Source: Methylococcaceae bacterium (GTDB taxonomy: Bacteria > Pseudomonadota > Gammaproteobacteria > Methylococcales > UBA1147). From it: a DNA stretch of 9,259 nt. How positions within the stretch are numbered: position 1 is the stretch's first letter; each line of letters opens with the position of its first letter. The notes under the pieces were generated by a model. It saw only the letters and a list, made by a program, of their open reading frames with translations. It was not told where the DNA came from and searched no databases. This document shows, piece by piece, positions 1-7,165 of this stretch. Location: NCBI GenBank assembly GCA_022616595.1, contig JAKEEL010000146.1, positions 1 through 9,259 on the forward strand, given 5' to 3'. Position numbers and translations under genes: made by a program.

Positions 1-216
1 GAGATCGCCCGGTTGACCGGGAAGGACTGGCTGCAATTTTTGGAAAAGACTCTGGATGAACCGGCTTTTTCCGAAGGGCCGGGTAAGGCCCTGATCGATG
101 CGCCGTACCGCCAAGATGCACGGGTTGATTGTGATCCGTTGTTTTCATTATGCGAACGATGGATCGAAAGCCTGCCCGAAATCCGCTTCGATTCCAATCT
201 TAATAAAGCGGGTTGA
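1..216 (+). CDS. DUF4381 family protein, C-terminal fragment
   Basis: This is the last 71 codons of a gene whose start lies left of the window; the frame is open from base 1 and stops at TGA 214-216. The visible protein has the tail typical of DUF4381 proteins as I recall them: a tryptophan-containing segment (GKDWLQFLEKT), a Gly/Pro-rich stretch, a 'PYRQDA' segment and then a 'LCERWIESLP' helix close to the end. DUF4381 proteins are small, usually with one membrane segment near the N-terminus, and are encoded between a DUF58 gene and batA in proteobacterial Bat operons; their activity is unknown. The position here, 79 bases before batA on the same strand, fits exactly. The assignment rests on the short tail plus context, so it is good but not certain. 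The membrane segment would be outside the window. Confidence 0.8.
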   Translation, partial: EIARLTGKDWLQFLEKTLDEPAFSEGPGKALIDAPYRQDARVDCDPLFSLCERWIESLPEIRFDSNLNKAG

Positions 217-220
217 AGCC

Positions 221-242
221 GGTAGGGTGCGCCGTGTGCACC
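221..242. repeat. Short hairpin motif like a dispersed intergenic repeat
   Basis: The bases GTAGGGTGCGCC (222-233) and the following GTGTGCACC (234-242) form an imperfect inverted repeat. GGTGCGC (226-232) pairs with GTGCACC (236-242) around a three-base loop, giving seven base pairs with one G-U wobble. On the other strand it reads GGTGCACACGG followed by CGCACCCTACC. From memory this resembles a short repeat found in many copies between genes in methanotrophs and other environmental Gammaproteobacteria. Only one copy is visible here, so the repeat status is an inference. It lies between the DUF4381 gene and batA. Confidence 0.5.
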
Positions 243-295
243 AAAGAGTCCTAAAAATGCCAGTTGAAGTTTCCGTGTAGAGTACTATTCCTCGT

Positions 296-1327
296 ATGTT
301 CGAATTCGCATGGCCTTGGTCGTTTCTGCTTCTGCCGCTTCCGTGGCTGCTCCGGGTCACGGTGCCGCCCGCGAAAATCGAAGAAAGCGCCGCGCTGAAG
401 GTTCCCTTCTTTTACGAATTCGAAAACACTCCGGGCGGCGGACGGAGAACCGGTTTCAAGCCCTGGCAATTTGTTTTTGCTCTGATTGTCTGGTGTCTGC
501 TGGTACTCGCAAGCGCCCGTCCGCAATGGTTGGGTGAACCGATTCCGCAAAGCGTATCGGGCCGCGACCTTCTGATGGCCGTCGATCTTTCCGGCAGCAT
601 GCAGGAGCGGGATTTCTTGATCGGTGACACCCCGATCGATCGGCTCAGCGCAACGAAAAGGGTTGCCAGCCAGTTTATCGAGCGCCGGGCCGGTGATCGG
701 ATCGGTCTGATATTGTTCGGAGACCAGGCTTATTTGCAGGCGCCGCTGACTTTTGATCGGACAACCGTCGCCACCTTTCTCGATGAGGCGGCGATCGGGC
801 TCGCCGGGGAAAAGACTGCGATCGGCGACGCCATCGGCCTGGCCGTGAAGCGGCTGCGGAATAATCCTTCCAATCAAAGGATTCTGATTCTTCTGACCGA
901 CGGCGCCAATACCGCGGGGCTGGTTTCTCCGCTGAAAGCCGCTGAACTTGCGAAGCATGAGGGTCTCAAAATCTATACGATCGGAATCGGTGCCGATGAG
1001 ATGATCATCCGGGATTTTTTTGGTTCCAGACGAGTGAATCCCTCGGCAGATCTGGACGAAAAAACGTTGACAGGCATCGCCGGGCAGACCGGCGGGCGTT
1101 ATTTCCGTGCAAGGGATATCCGGGAGTTGGAAACGATTTATGGATTGCTCGATCGTTTGGAACCGGTGGAAAAAGATCAGCAGTATTACCGGCCGAAAAT
1201 CGCATTGTATTTTTGGCCGCTCGGCCTGGCCCTGATTCTCGCGTTCGCATTCGCCGGAATCAAACTCGGCGCAGCGCGGATACCGTCCATCCATTTAACG
1301 AGGCGGACGCGTTCTCCATCCGGATAG
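296..1327 (+). CDS. batA: BatA: membrane von Willebrand factor A domain protein
   Basis: A 343-residue inner-membrane VWA protein of the Bat operon. Hydrophobic segments lie at about residues 8-20 and 57-74, before the VWA domain, and at 303-322 after it; this is the usual BatA layout, with the VWA domain probably on the periplasmic side. The MIDAS metal site looks complete: DLSGS (D97, S99, S101), T174 in GEKTAIGDAIG and D202 in LLTDG. VWA domains with an intact MIDAS bind a divalent metal and usually a partner protein, here presumably BatB, BatD or the MoxR ATPase expected upstream. The start is fixed: an in-frame TAG sits at 278-280 and ATG 296 is the only normal start after it. The N-terminus MFEFAWPW is typical of the family. 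No strong Shine-Dalgarno is visible, so translation may depend partly on upstream genes. The exact physiological role (aerotolerance, envelope stress) is unsettled. Confidence 0.93.
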   Translation: MFEFAWPWSFLLLPLPWLLRVTVPPAKIEESAALKVPFFYEFENTPGGGRRTGFKPWQFVFALIVWCLLVLASARPQWLGEPIPQSVSGRDLLMAVDLSGSMQERDFLIGDTPIDRLSATKRVASQFIERRAGDRIGLILFGDQAYLQAPLTFDRTTVATFLDEAAIGLAGEKTAIGDAIGLAVKRLRNNPSNQRILILLTDGANTAGLVSPLKAAELAKHEGLKIYTIGIGADEMIIRDFFGSRRVNPSADLDEKTLTGIAGQTGGRYFRARDIRELETIYGLLDRLEPVEKDQQYYRPKIALYFWPLGLALILAFAFAGIKLGAARIPSIHLTRRTRSPSG

Positions 1328-1346
1328 TGGTTTCCAAGCGTTCAAG

Positions 1347-3185
1347 ATGAATTGGAGTGAATTTCATTTTCTTCGTCCGGAATGGTTCTGGGCTCTGCCG
1401 GTGCTTTTCGCGCTCTCTTTAGCCTGGCTGCGCCGCTCCCTGAGCCGGGGCGGGTGGGCGGACCTGTGCGATGATCGCTTGTTGCCGTACATCCTGGAAC
1501 AACGGCCCGAGCGTAATTCGCGCGGCCCGTGGCTGCTTTTTGTCCTGGCGGCACTGCTGTCGATCATCGCATTGGCCGGACCCACCTGGAAGCGAAACCC
1601 CGCACCGGTTTACCGGAATGAATCCGCATTGGTGATCGTTCTCGATCTATCCAAATCGATGGATGCCGAGGATATCCAGCCGAGCCGTTTGAGCCGGGCG
1701 CGCTTTAAAATTTCCGATATCCTGCAACAACGCAAGGACGGATTGACCGCGTTGGTGGTATATACCAACGAAGCCTACACCGTCACGCCGCTCACGGATG
1801 ATCGCGCGACAATCGCGAATCAGTTGCCCGCACTCGAAACGTCGATCATGCCGGCACAGGGCACGCGTACATCTCCTGCGCTTAAGCGCGCGGCCGAATT
1901 GTTGAAGCAATCCGGAAATCCGAGAGGCAATATTTTATTGATTACCGACGGTGTGGATCGGCAGTCCACGGAGGTGGCGGAAGAGTTGAGTCAGGAAGGT
2001 TATCGGCTCTATGTAATGGGTGTCGGCAGCGAAGAAGGAGCTCCGATCCCGTTGCAGGGCGGGGGCTTTATCAAGGATGCGCAAGGCAACATTGTCGTTT
2101 CCAGATTGGAGACCAGGGAATTGGATTCCCTGGCGCGATCGGGAGGAGGTTTTTATCAGACCCTCACGCTCGATGACCGGGATGTCCGTTTGCTGTTACG
2201 CTCTTTCGATCAGTTGCACGAATTGCCGAGGGCCGAGCGCGGCACCGGGCAGGCGGACCAATGGGTGGAGGAAGGGCCTTGGTTGTTATCAGCAGTCCTG
2301 CCGATCGCGGCGCTCGCGTTTCGGCGCGGTTATCTGGCCATTCTGCTTTTCCTGACCTTGCCGTTTCCGCAAGCGGTCCATGCGTGGCAGTGGAAAGATC
2401 TGTGGCAAACCAGGGACCAGCAGGGATATCAGGCCTATCAGCAGCGCAATTACGATCGGGCAGCCGAACTGTTTGAAGATCCGGCCTGGAAGGCCGCTTC
2501 CGAATATTCCGCGGGGAAGTATCAGAATGCCTTGGAAACCTTGGATAAAGTCGATGCGGAGAGCGCCGCTTACAACAGGGGGAATGCGCTCGCCCGTTCG
2601 GGGCGCTTGCAGGAAGCGCTAGAATCGTATAATCGGGCGCTCGAACTGAATCCCGACGATGACGACGCGCGTTACAATAAGAAATTGATTCAAGAAGCCC
2701 TGAAGCAACCTGATCCGCCCCGGAATCAATCGGCCGAGCAACGCGATGCTTCGCAAAACAAGGAATCTTCCGCAGAAAATCAGGGAAATTCCGAATCAAA
2801 CAATTCCGGAACCGAGCAATCCGATCCGCGAACGCAACAACCTGATCCGTCCGATCGATCGTTGGAACCGGACAAGGCGGAGGATCAGAATGATCCGAGC
2901 ACCGGCAAAGCGGAACAGTCATCTCAAATTGCGACGGATGCAAACGACCGAAAAGACGCGAATACCGGGGGTGATCAAGCCATCGAATCCGAAAAAGCTT
3001 ACGAAGGTCAGGAAGGTGGTCGGCCTGCGGAAGCGGAACATACCCCGGAACAGGAACTCCAACAAGCCAACGAACAATGGCTGAGTCGCATACCCGATGA
3101 TCCGGGAGGCCTACTGAGACGGAAGTTCCTGTACCAGTATCAAAAGAGCAATCCCCGCCAAGCATCGGGCGAAGACCCTTGGTGA
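1347..3185 (+). CDS. batB: BatB-BatC fusion: VWA domain plus TPR protein
   Basis: A 612-residue protein joining the two Bat components that in Bacteroides are separate, BatB and BatC. Residues 12-29 and 61-78 are membrane segments. The VWA domain spans about 94-290 with an intact MIDAS: DLSKS (D100, S102, S104), threonines T173/T175 in GTRTS and D201 in ITDG. Further hydrophobic stretches at about 311-326 and 328-345 return the chain through the membrane. A TPR region follows at about 354-452, with clear 'AAYNRGNALARSGRLQEALE' and 'YNRALELNPDDDDARYNKK' helices. Residues 453-570 are a hydrophilic linker rich in Gln, Asn, Ser, Glu and Asp, probably disordered. The end carries a motif common in this family, WLSRIPDDPGGLLRRKF (578-594). 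The gene starts 19 bases after batA and is very likely in the same transcript; the Shine-Dalgarno is weak. The TPR part should mediate protein contacts within the Bat complex. Confidence 0.92.
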   Translation: MNWSEFHFLRPEWFWALPVLFALSLAWLRRSLSRGGWADLCDDRLLPYILEQRPERNSRGPWLLFVLAALLSIIALAGPTWKRNPAPVYRNESALVIVLDLSKSMDAEDIQPSRLSRARFKISDILQQRKDGLTALVVYTNEAYTVTPLTDDRATIANQLPALETSIMPAQGTRTSPALKRAAELLKQSGNPRGNILLITDGVDRQSTEVAEELSQEGYRLYVMGVGSEEGAPIPLQGGGFIKDAQGNIVVSRLETRELDSLARSGGGFYQTLTLDDRDVRLLLRSFDQLHELPRAERGTGQADQWVEEGPWLLSAVLPIAALAFRRGYLAILLFLTLPFPQAVHAWQWKDLWQTRDQQGYQAYQQRNYDRAAELFEDPAWKAASEYSAGKYQNALETLDKVDAESAAYNRGNALARSGRLQEALESYNRALELNPDDDDARYNKKLIQEALKQPDPPRNQSAEQRDASQNKESSAENQGNSESNNSGTEQSDPRTQQPDPSDRSLEPDKAEDQNDPSTGKAEQSSQIATDANDRKDANTGGDQAIESEKAYEGQEGGRPAEAEHTPEQELQQANEQWLSRIPDDPGGLLRRKFLYQYQKSNPRQASGEDPW

Positions 3186-3205
3186 TTCGTTACCGTGTCA
3201 TTTTC

Positions 3206-3209
3206 GAGG
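3206..3209 (+). promoter_or_regulatory. Ribosome binding site supporting the ATG start of batD
   Basis: GAGG lies nine bases before ATG 3219. No comparable purine run stands at a working distance from the upstream GTG at 3195, which begins only nine bases after the batB stop. This favours the ATG as the batD start. Confidence 0.55.
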
Positions 3210-3218
3210 CGCAATAGG

Positions 3219-4976
3219 ATGACAAATCCAATCGATTTCAAAATCCGCGCATCCAGCCGATTCAATTTCGGTTGGATATTGCTGGGAATGGTTCTTGTGA
3301 TCGCGGAGGCGGCCGCGGCGGCGATCAATGTCAGTCCGGACCGGAATCCGGTCAGGATTAACGAATCCTTTACATTGACTTTTACAGCCTCCGATTCTCC
3401 GGATGGCGAGCCTGATTTTTCGGTATTGGAACAGGATTTCGAGATCCTGAATCAGGGTCGGAGCAGCAATATCTCGCTCATCAACGGCGAATACAGCAAA
3501 TCGGTCAGTTGGAATGTGAATCTGATGGCCAGGAAGACCGGGCGTCTTTTCGTGCCGCCGGTCTCCTTCGGGCAGGATCACAGTCATTCGCTTCATCTGG
3601 AGGTCCTCGATGCAATCGGTAACGATGCGGATCAGGAATCGGAACTCTTGCTCGAGGTATCCGCCCGGCCTGAAAACCCCTATGTTCAAGCGCAAGTCAT
3701 TTACACGGTACAGTTTCTGCGCCGGGTCGAACTCGCGCAGGCGAGTCTGAGCGAACCGGTTCTGGAAGGCGCGATTATTCAGAAACTCGATGATGACCGA
3801 AATTTTACAGTGCGCAGAAACGGGCATCCCTATGCCGTGACGGAACGACGATACGCGATATTTCCGCAGCAAAGCGGGTTGGTTGCGATTCCGCCGCTGG
3901 AATTGAAGGCGGATGTCGTGACTTCCGGGAATTTGGGATTTTTTAACCGCCCAAGCACCCGATTGCGCCGGATTCAATCGAATGCGGTGGCCTTGGACGT
4001 TCGGCCGGTACCCGCGGAATTCAAAGGGGATCACTGGTTTCCGGCCGAACAGGTTGTACTGTTTGAACAATGGTCGAGCGATCCACCCGAAATCGCGGTC
4101 GGAGAACCCTTGACCCGTACGCTGAAACTCACGGCGACCGGCGCCCCGTTGAGCCTTTTGCCGGAACTTGGAAAACTGAGTTTTAAAGGGCCGACCGGCG
4201 AGGCTTTGAAACAATATCCGGATCAACCTGTGCTGGAGGAAAAGAAATCTTTTTCCGGGATCGTCGGTTCTCGGGAACAAAAAGTGGCTTTGATTCCTGC
4301 ACGCCCCGGAAGCTTTCACTCGGATGCGCAGGAAATTGCCTGGTGGAATACACGCACCGACCGGCTGGAAATCACCCGCCTGCCCGGTATTACCATCAAG
4401 GCATTGCCTGCTGCCGGAAACACGGCCACGAATTCCAGTGTGGAGCTACCGAAAGCGCATGATCTGACAAAAGATCCCGTGGAGTCACCCGGTACACTTT
4501 CCTACGCCTACGCAAGCGGGGAAACTGGCGATGGAGTCTGGTTTTGGGTTTCGGTATCCCTCGCGTTCGGCTGGGGCGCTACGCTGATAGTCCTTGCGAT
4601 GAAAAGGTTTGCATCGAATCGCGAGGAAACCCCGGATGAATCCCAAGGGACCGCGAGCGAGCGCCGCGCGATCAGGGACCTGAAAATGGCCTGCCGGGAC
4701 AATGCACCGCTTGCGGCTAAAGAAGCGCTTTTAACCTGGGGCAGCGTTCAATGGCCGGATTCCATACCCAGAAATCTGGCCGCGCTGGCCGCGCAATGCG
4801 ACGCAAAACTCGGTGCTGAAGTTCTCAGTCTGAATCAGTCGCTGTATAGCCGCGCAGCCGGCGCCTGGAACGGGGCCGGTTGCTGGGATGCCTTTTCGAA
4901 TTATGCGGGACAACAGTCCCGACCGAAACCAATAAAACGCGGCGTGGATCTGGAGCCATTGTTCAAGGCCCGATAA
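3219..4976 (+). CDS. batD: BatD: membrane-anchored periplasmic protein
   Basis: A 585-residue protein of the BatD family when started at ATG 3219; an in-frame GTG at 3195 would add eight residues. I chose the ATG because of the GAGG ribosome binding site and because it gives a standard signal peptide: short basic region, hydrophobic core at about 19-30 (WILLGMVLVIAE) and an Ala-rich cleavage area near 31-35. The mature protein begins 'INVSPDRNPVRINESFTLTF', the usual opening of BatD, and continues as a long beta-rich periplasmic region to about 430, probably immunoglobulin-like. One membrane segment at 440-461 is followed by a cytoplasmic tail of about 120 residues containing a helical part (ERRAIRDLKMACRDN). 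The overall plan and length match BatD of other Gammaproteobacteria. It follows batB by 33 bases and is the last + strand gene of the cluster. Its likely role is as the periplasmic scaffold for the VWA proteins; the molecular function is unknown. Confidence 0.9.
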   Translation: MTNPIDFKIRASSRFNFGWILLGMVLVIAEAAAAAINVSPDRNPVRINESFTLTFTASDSPDGEPDFSVLEQDFEILNQGRSSNISLINGEYSKSVSWNVNLMARKTGRLFVPPVSFGQDHSHSLHLEVLDAIGNDADQESELLLEVSARPENPYVQAQVIYTVQFLRRVELAQASLSEPVLEGAIIQKLDDDRNFTVRRNGHPYAVTERRYAIFPQQSGLVAIPPLELKADVVTSGNLGFFNRPSTRLRRIQSNAVALDVRPVPAEFKGDHWFPAEQVVLFEQWSSDPPEIAVGEPLTRTLKLTATGAPLSLLPELGKLSFKGPTGEALKQYPDQPVLEEKKSFSGIVGSREQKVALIPARPGSFHSDAQEIAWWNTRTDRLEITRLPGITIKALPAAGNTATNSSVELPKAHDLTKDPVESPGTLSYAYASGETGDGVWFWVSVSLAFGWGATLIVLAMKRFASNREETPDESQGTASERRAIRDLKMACRDNAPLAAKEALLTWGSVQWPDSIPRNLAALAAQCDAKLGAEVLSLNQSLYSRAAGAWNGAGCWDAFSNYAGQQSRPKPIKRGVDLEPLFKAR

Positions 4977-5020
4977 GTTGCGGGAAACCGTTTCGGCTGC
5001 GAGGATACCGCGTTCAGAGA

Positions 5021-5578
5021 TCAGGTTGCGCGGCTCGTCAGGTAATCCCGGCTCACATAGAGCGCTGCAATGGTGCGTGCCTCGGTGCATTCGCCGCCCG
5101 CGACCAGGTCACTGATTTTATTGATATCCCAGGTGATTTGTTCCAGTTCTTCGGGCTCGTCTCCGGGCAGCTTTTCCTCATAGAGTTCCTCGGCAAGCAC
5201 GATATCGGTCGTGTGTTCGAGATAGCCGGGCGCTATCGTCATGGACGAAAGCAAGGTCAGCCTGCGAGCACCGAATCCGATTTCTTCCTTGAGTTCCCGG
5301 TTTGCGGCTTGCAGGATGTCTTCGCCCGGATCCGTTTTTCCTTTGGGCAGCCCGATTTCGTACCGGTCGACCCCGGCGGCATATTCCCGGACCAGTATCA
5401 CCCTGTCTTGTGAAAGTACCGGAACAATCAGGACTGCACCGGCGCCTCGGGTACTTCGTGCGAGCCGTTCGAATTCGCGTTGCTTTCCGTTGCTGAAGCG
5501 CAGGTGCATGGATTCGATCCGAAACAGGCGCGTCTTGGCCAGCGTGGTTCGTTTCAGGATTGTCGGTTTTTCGGGCAT
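5021..5578 (-). CDS. nudE: NudE: Nudix hydrolase of ADP compounds
   Basis: A 185-residue Nudix hydrolase. The signature GX5EX7REUXEEXGU is perfect at residues 80-102: G80, E86, R94-E95, E98-E99, G101, with the glutamates binding the catalytic Mg2+. The rest matches the NudE family, which cleaves the pyrophosphate of NADH, ADP-ribose, Ap3A and related ADP-X compounds to AMP and a phosphorylated product in the cytoplasm. The E. coli enzyme is 186 residues long, nearly identical to this length. I chose ATG 5578 because it gives the family length and starts 'MPEKPTILKRTTLAKTRLF', with a purine-rich stretch just upstream; an in-frame TTG at 5611 would add 11 residues of unlikely character. The gene lies 44 bases behind rhlB on the same strand and is probably cotranscribed with it. 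It converges on batD with a 44-base gap. Confidence 0.92.
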   Translation of the reverse strand: MPEKPTILKRTTLAKTRLFRIESMHLRFSNGKQREFERLARSTRGAGAVLIVPVLSQDRVILVREYAAGVDRYEIGLPKGKTDPGEDILQAANRELKEEIGFGARRLTLLSSMTIAPGYLEHTTDIVLAEELYEEKLPGDEPEELEQITWDINKISDLVAGGECTEARTIAALYVSRDYLTSRAT

Positions 5579-5622
5579 GCGAGTTTCTTTTCCCGGCGGT
5601 TCATCAGGCAATCAGTTCCCGT

Positions 5623-6960
5623 TCATTGTGAAGTAGTATCGGTTCGGATAATTTGAGTGTTCGGCTTTGCGGTTTTTTTGCTTCCCTTTCGGCGCCGGGG
5701 GCGGCCGTTCATATTTGAATTGCCGTGATTTTTACCGGAGACGGGCTTTTTCTTTGGTGCATGACCGGAATGATGCTTGCGAGGTTTTTGTATTTCCGGG
5801 AGAAGGTCGGCCCTGAGCGGCGTCATCGGCAGTTTGTGTCCGACGAAATCTTCGATTTCAGGCAGAGAATAGACGTATTCCTCACAAACCAGGCTGATCG
5901 CCTCTCCGCTGTTTCCGAGGCGGGCGGTTCGGCCGATCCGATGCACGTAATCCTCGACGTCCTGCGGCAAATCGAAATTGAAGACATGCGTGACGTCGGG
6001 GATATGCAGGCCCCGCGCCGCGACGTCCGTTGCGATCAGAATTCGCAAGCCCTCGCCCTGAAACTGCCTGAGCAGATTCTGGCGTTTTTTCTGCGGCACG
6101 TCGCCGGACAGTACGCCGGGATTGAATCCGTTTGCGCTGAGGCACAGCTTGAGCTGTTCCGCGGCTTTTTTGGTATTCACGAAGATCATGCAGCGCTCAG
6201 GGTTCTTTTCCCTCAAGAGTCCGATGAGCAATGAAGATTTTTGTTCATTGGACGGATAAAAGGCAAGCTGCAGGACCGATCGGGCCGTCACGCGTTCCGG
6301 TTCGATTCGCACCAGCTGCGGATTGTTCATATGCTCGTAAGCGAGTTCCAGCACCCGGTAGGACAAGGTTGCCGAAAACAGCAGGCTTTGCCGTTTATTC
6401 GGCTTCGGCATCCTTCTGAGCAGGAATCGGATATCCTTGATGAATCCCAGATCGAACATGCGGTCGGCTTCATCGAGGACGACCACCTCGATCCGGTCGA
6501 GCCGGAAGAGCTTCTGTTTATAAAAATCGATCAGCCGGCCCGGCGTACCGATCAGTATATCGGCGCCGTCGCTCACCTCCGCAAGCTGTTGCCGGTAATC
6601 GGTTCCGCCATACACCAAACTGATCTTGAAGCCGGTGAATTGCCCCAGCTGTCTCGCGTCATTCGCGATCTGTATCGCGAGTTCACGGGTCGGCGCGATC
6701 ACCAATGCGCGCGGATGTTTGCGGTCCTGAGTGCCTGGATGAGTCAATAGAGTCTTGAACAAGGCGACCAGAAAAGCCGCCGTTTTCCCGGTGCCGGTCT
6801 GGGCCTGTCCGGCGAGATCCAGTCCCTGCAGTACCAGCGGCAAAGCAACTTGCTGGATCGGAGTGCAATAAGTGAAGTTCGCGAACCGCAAGCCTTCAAG
6901 CAGGGGCTCCGGGAGGTCGAAACTGTTAAATGTTGTCTCGGTTAAGACATTATGATTCAT
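5623..6960 (-). CDS. rhlB: RhlB: DEAD-box ATP-dependent RNA helicase
   Basis: A 445-residue DEAD-box helicase with every core motif in order: an aromatic residue F14 and CTPIQQ (32-37) of the Q motif, Walker A AQTGTGKT (53-60), PTREL (90-94), TPGR (139-142), DEAD (163-166), SAT (196-198), the second RecA-like domain with 'ATDVAARGLHIPDVTHV' (310-326) and HRIGRTAR (340-347). A Lys/Arg-rich tail (about 391-433) probably binds RNA. In E. coli, RhlB unwinds structured RNA for the RNase E degradosome, and rhlB stands divergent from trxA-rho exactly as here; this context makes RhlB a better name than RhlE or SrmB. It is somewhat longer than the E. coli protein (421 residues), mostly because of the tail. 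ATG 6960 is preceded by a weak GAGA-type ribosome binding site. It probably heads a transcript with nudE. Confidence 0.93.
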   Translation of the reverse strand: MNHNVLTETTFNSFDLPEPLLEGLRFANFTYCTPIQQVALPLVLQGLDLAGQAQTGTGKTAAFLVALFKTLLTHPGTQDRKHPRALVIAPTRELAIQIANDARQLGQFTGFKISLVYGGTDYRQQLAEVSDGADILIGTPGRLIDFYKQKLFRLDRIEVVVLDEADRMFDLGFIKDIRFLLRRMPKPNKRQSLLFSATLSYRVLELAYEHMNNPQLVRIEPERVTARSVLQLAFYPSNEQKSSLLIGLLREKNPERCMIFVNTKKAAEQLKLCLSANGFNPGVLSGDVPQKKRQNLLRQFQGEGLRILIATDVAARGLHIPDVTHVFNFDLPQDVEDYVHRIGRTARLGNSGEAISLVCEEYVYSLPEIEDFVGHKLPMTPLRADLLPEIQKPRKHHSGHAPKKKPVSGKNHGNSNMNGRPRRRKGSKKTAKPNTQIIRTDTTSQ

Positions 6961-7022
6961 GTTTTTCTCGGATCCTCGGTGATTCCATCTGGACTGTTGA
7001 GCAATGATTCCGCCAAAGTCTG

Positions 7023-7030
7023 ATTATAAT
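7023..7030. promoter_or_regulatory. Divergent promoter core between rhlB and trxA
   Basis: ATTATAAT contains a perfect TATAAT on the + strand (7025-7030) and a perfect TATAAT on the - strand (7028-7023), overlapping by four bases. It lies in the AT-rich part of the 205-base gap between the divergent rhlB and trxA starts, so it could serve either gene, or both in competition. On the - strand TTGGAC lies 15 bases upstream of the -10, a weak -35 match. On the + strand I see no good -35 at 16-18 bases; TTGAGC at 6997-7002 is 22 bases away, which is too far. Start sites are inferred, not shown. Confidence 0.5.
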
Positions 7031-7155
7031 ACTTGAAAAATTTGTCCAACTAGGATCAAATGAACTTCCTTCATTCGCCGCTCCCCCGTTCGTCATCCGC
7101 TTTTCTTACGCGTAGTTTATGCTATGGGGCGGCGGCACTTCGAAAACAACCCTGT

Positions 7156-7160
7156 GGAGA
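7156..7160 (+). promoter_or_regulatory. Ribosome binding site for the GTG start of trxA
   Basis: GGAGA ends five bases before GTG 7166, a normal Shine-Dalgarno distance. It supports GTG as the start of thioredoxin rather than the in-frame ATG at 7124, which would place this site inside the coding region. Confidence 0.75.
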
Positions 7161-7165
7161 AAAGA

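Noticed and set aside
251..1294. 347-codon open frame on the - strand opposite batA
   Set aside because: It is rich in Arg, Gln and Pro, has no recognisable domain and lies exactly across a gene with clear VWA motifs. Such long antisense frames arise from codon bias in GC-rich genes.
2709..2900. Recurring GATCCG words in the batB linker as a possible DNA repeat array
   Set aside because: Spacing is irregular and the words encode Asp-Pro in a low-complexity protein linker, which explains them well enough.
2164..3165. 333-codon open frame on the - strand opposite the 3' half of batB
   Set aside because: No family resemblance, Arg/Pro-rich translation, and the + strand encodes clear TPR helices here. 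Treated as a shadow.
3198..4319. 373-codon open frame on the - strand opposite batD
   Set aside because: The composition is that of an antisense shadow, and the + strand protein has a proper signal peptide and BatD opening.
5725..6234. Frames of about 170 codons on the + strand inside rhlB
   Set aside because: They oppose a complete DEAD-box helicase and show no domain of their own.
6997..7030. TTGAGC (6997-7002) with TATAAT (7025-7030) as a complete sigma-70 promoter for trxA
   Set aside because: The spacer would be 22 bases, outside the usual 16-18. Only the -10 core is kept as a candidate.
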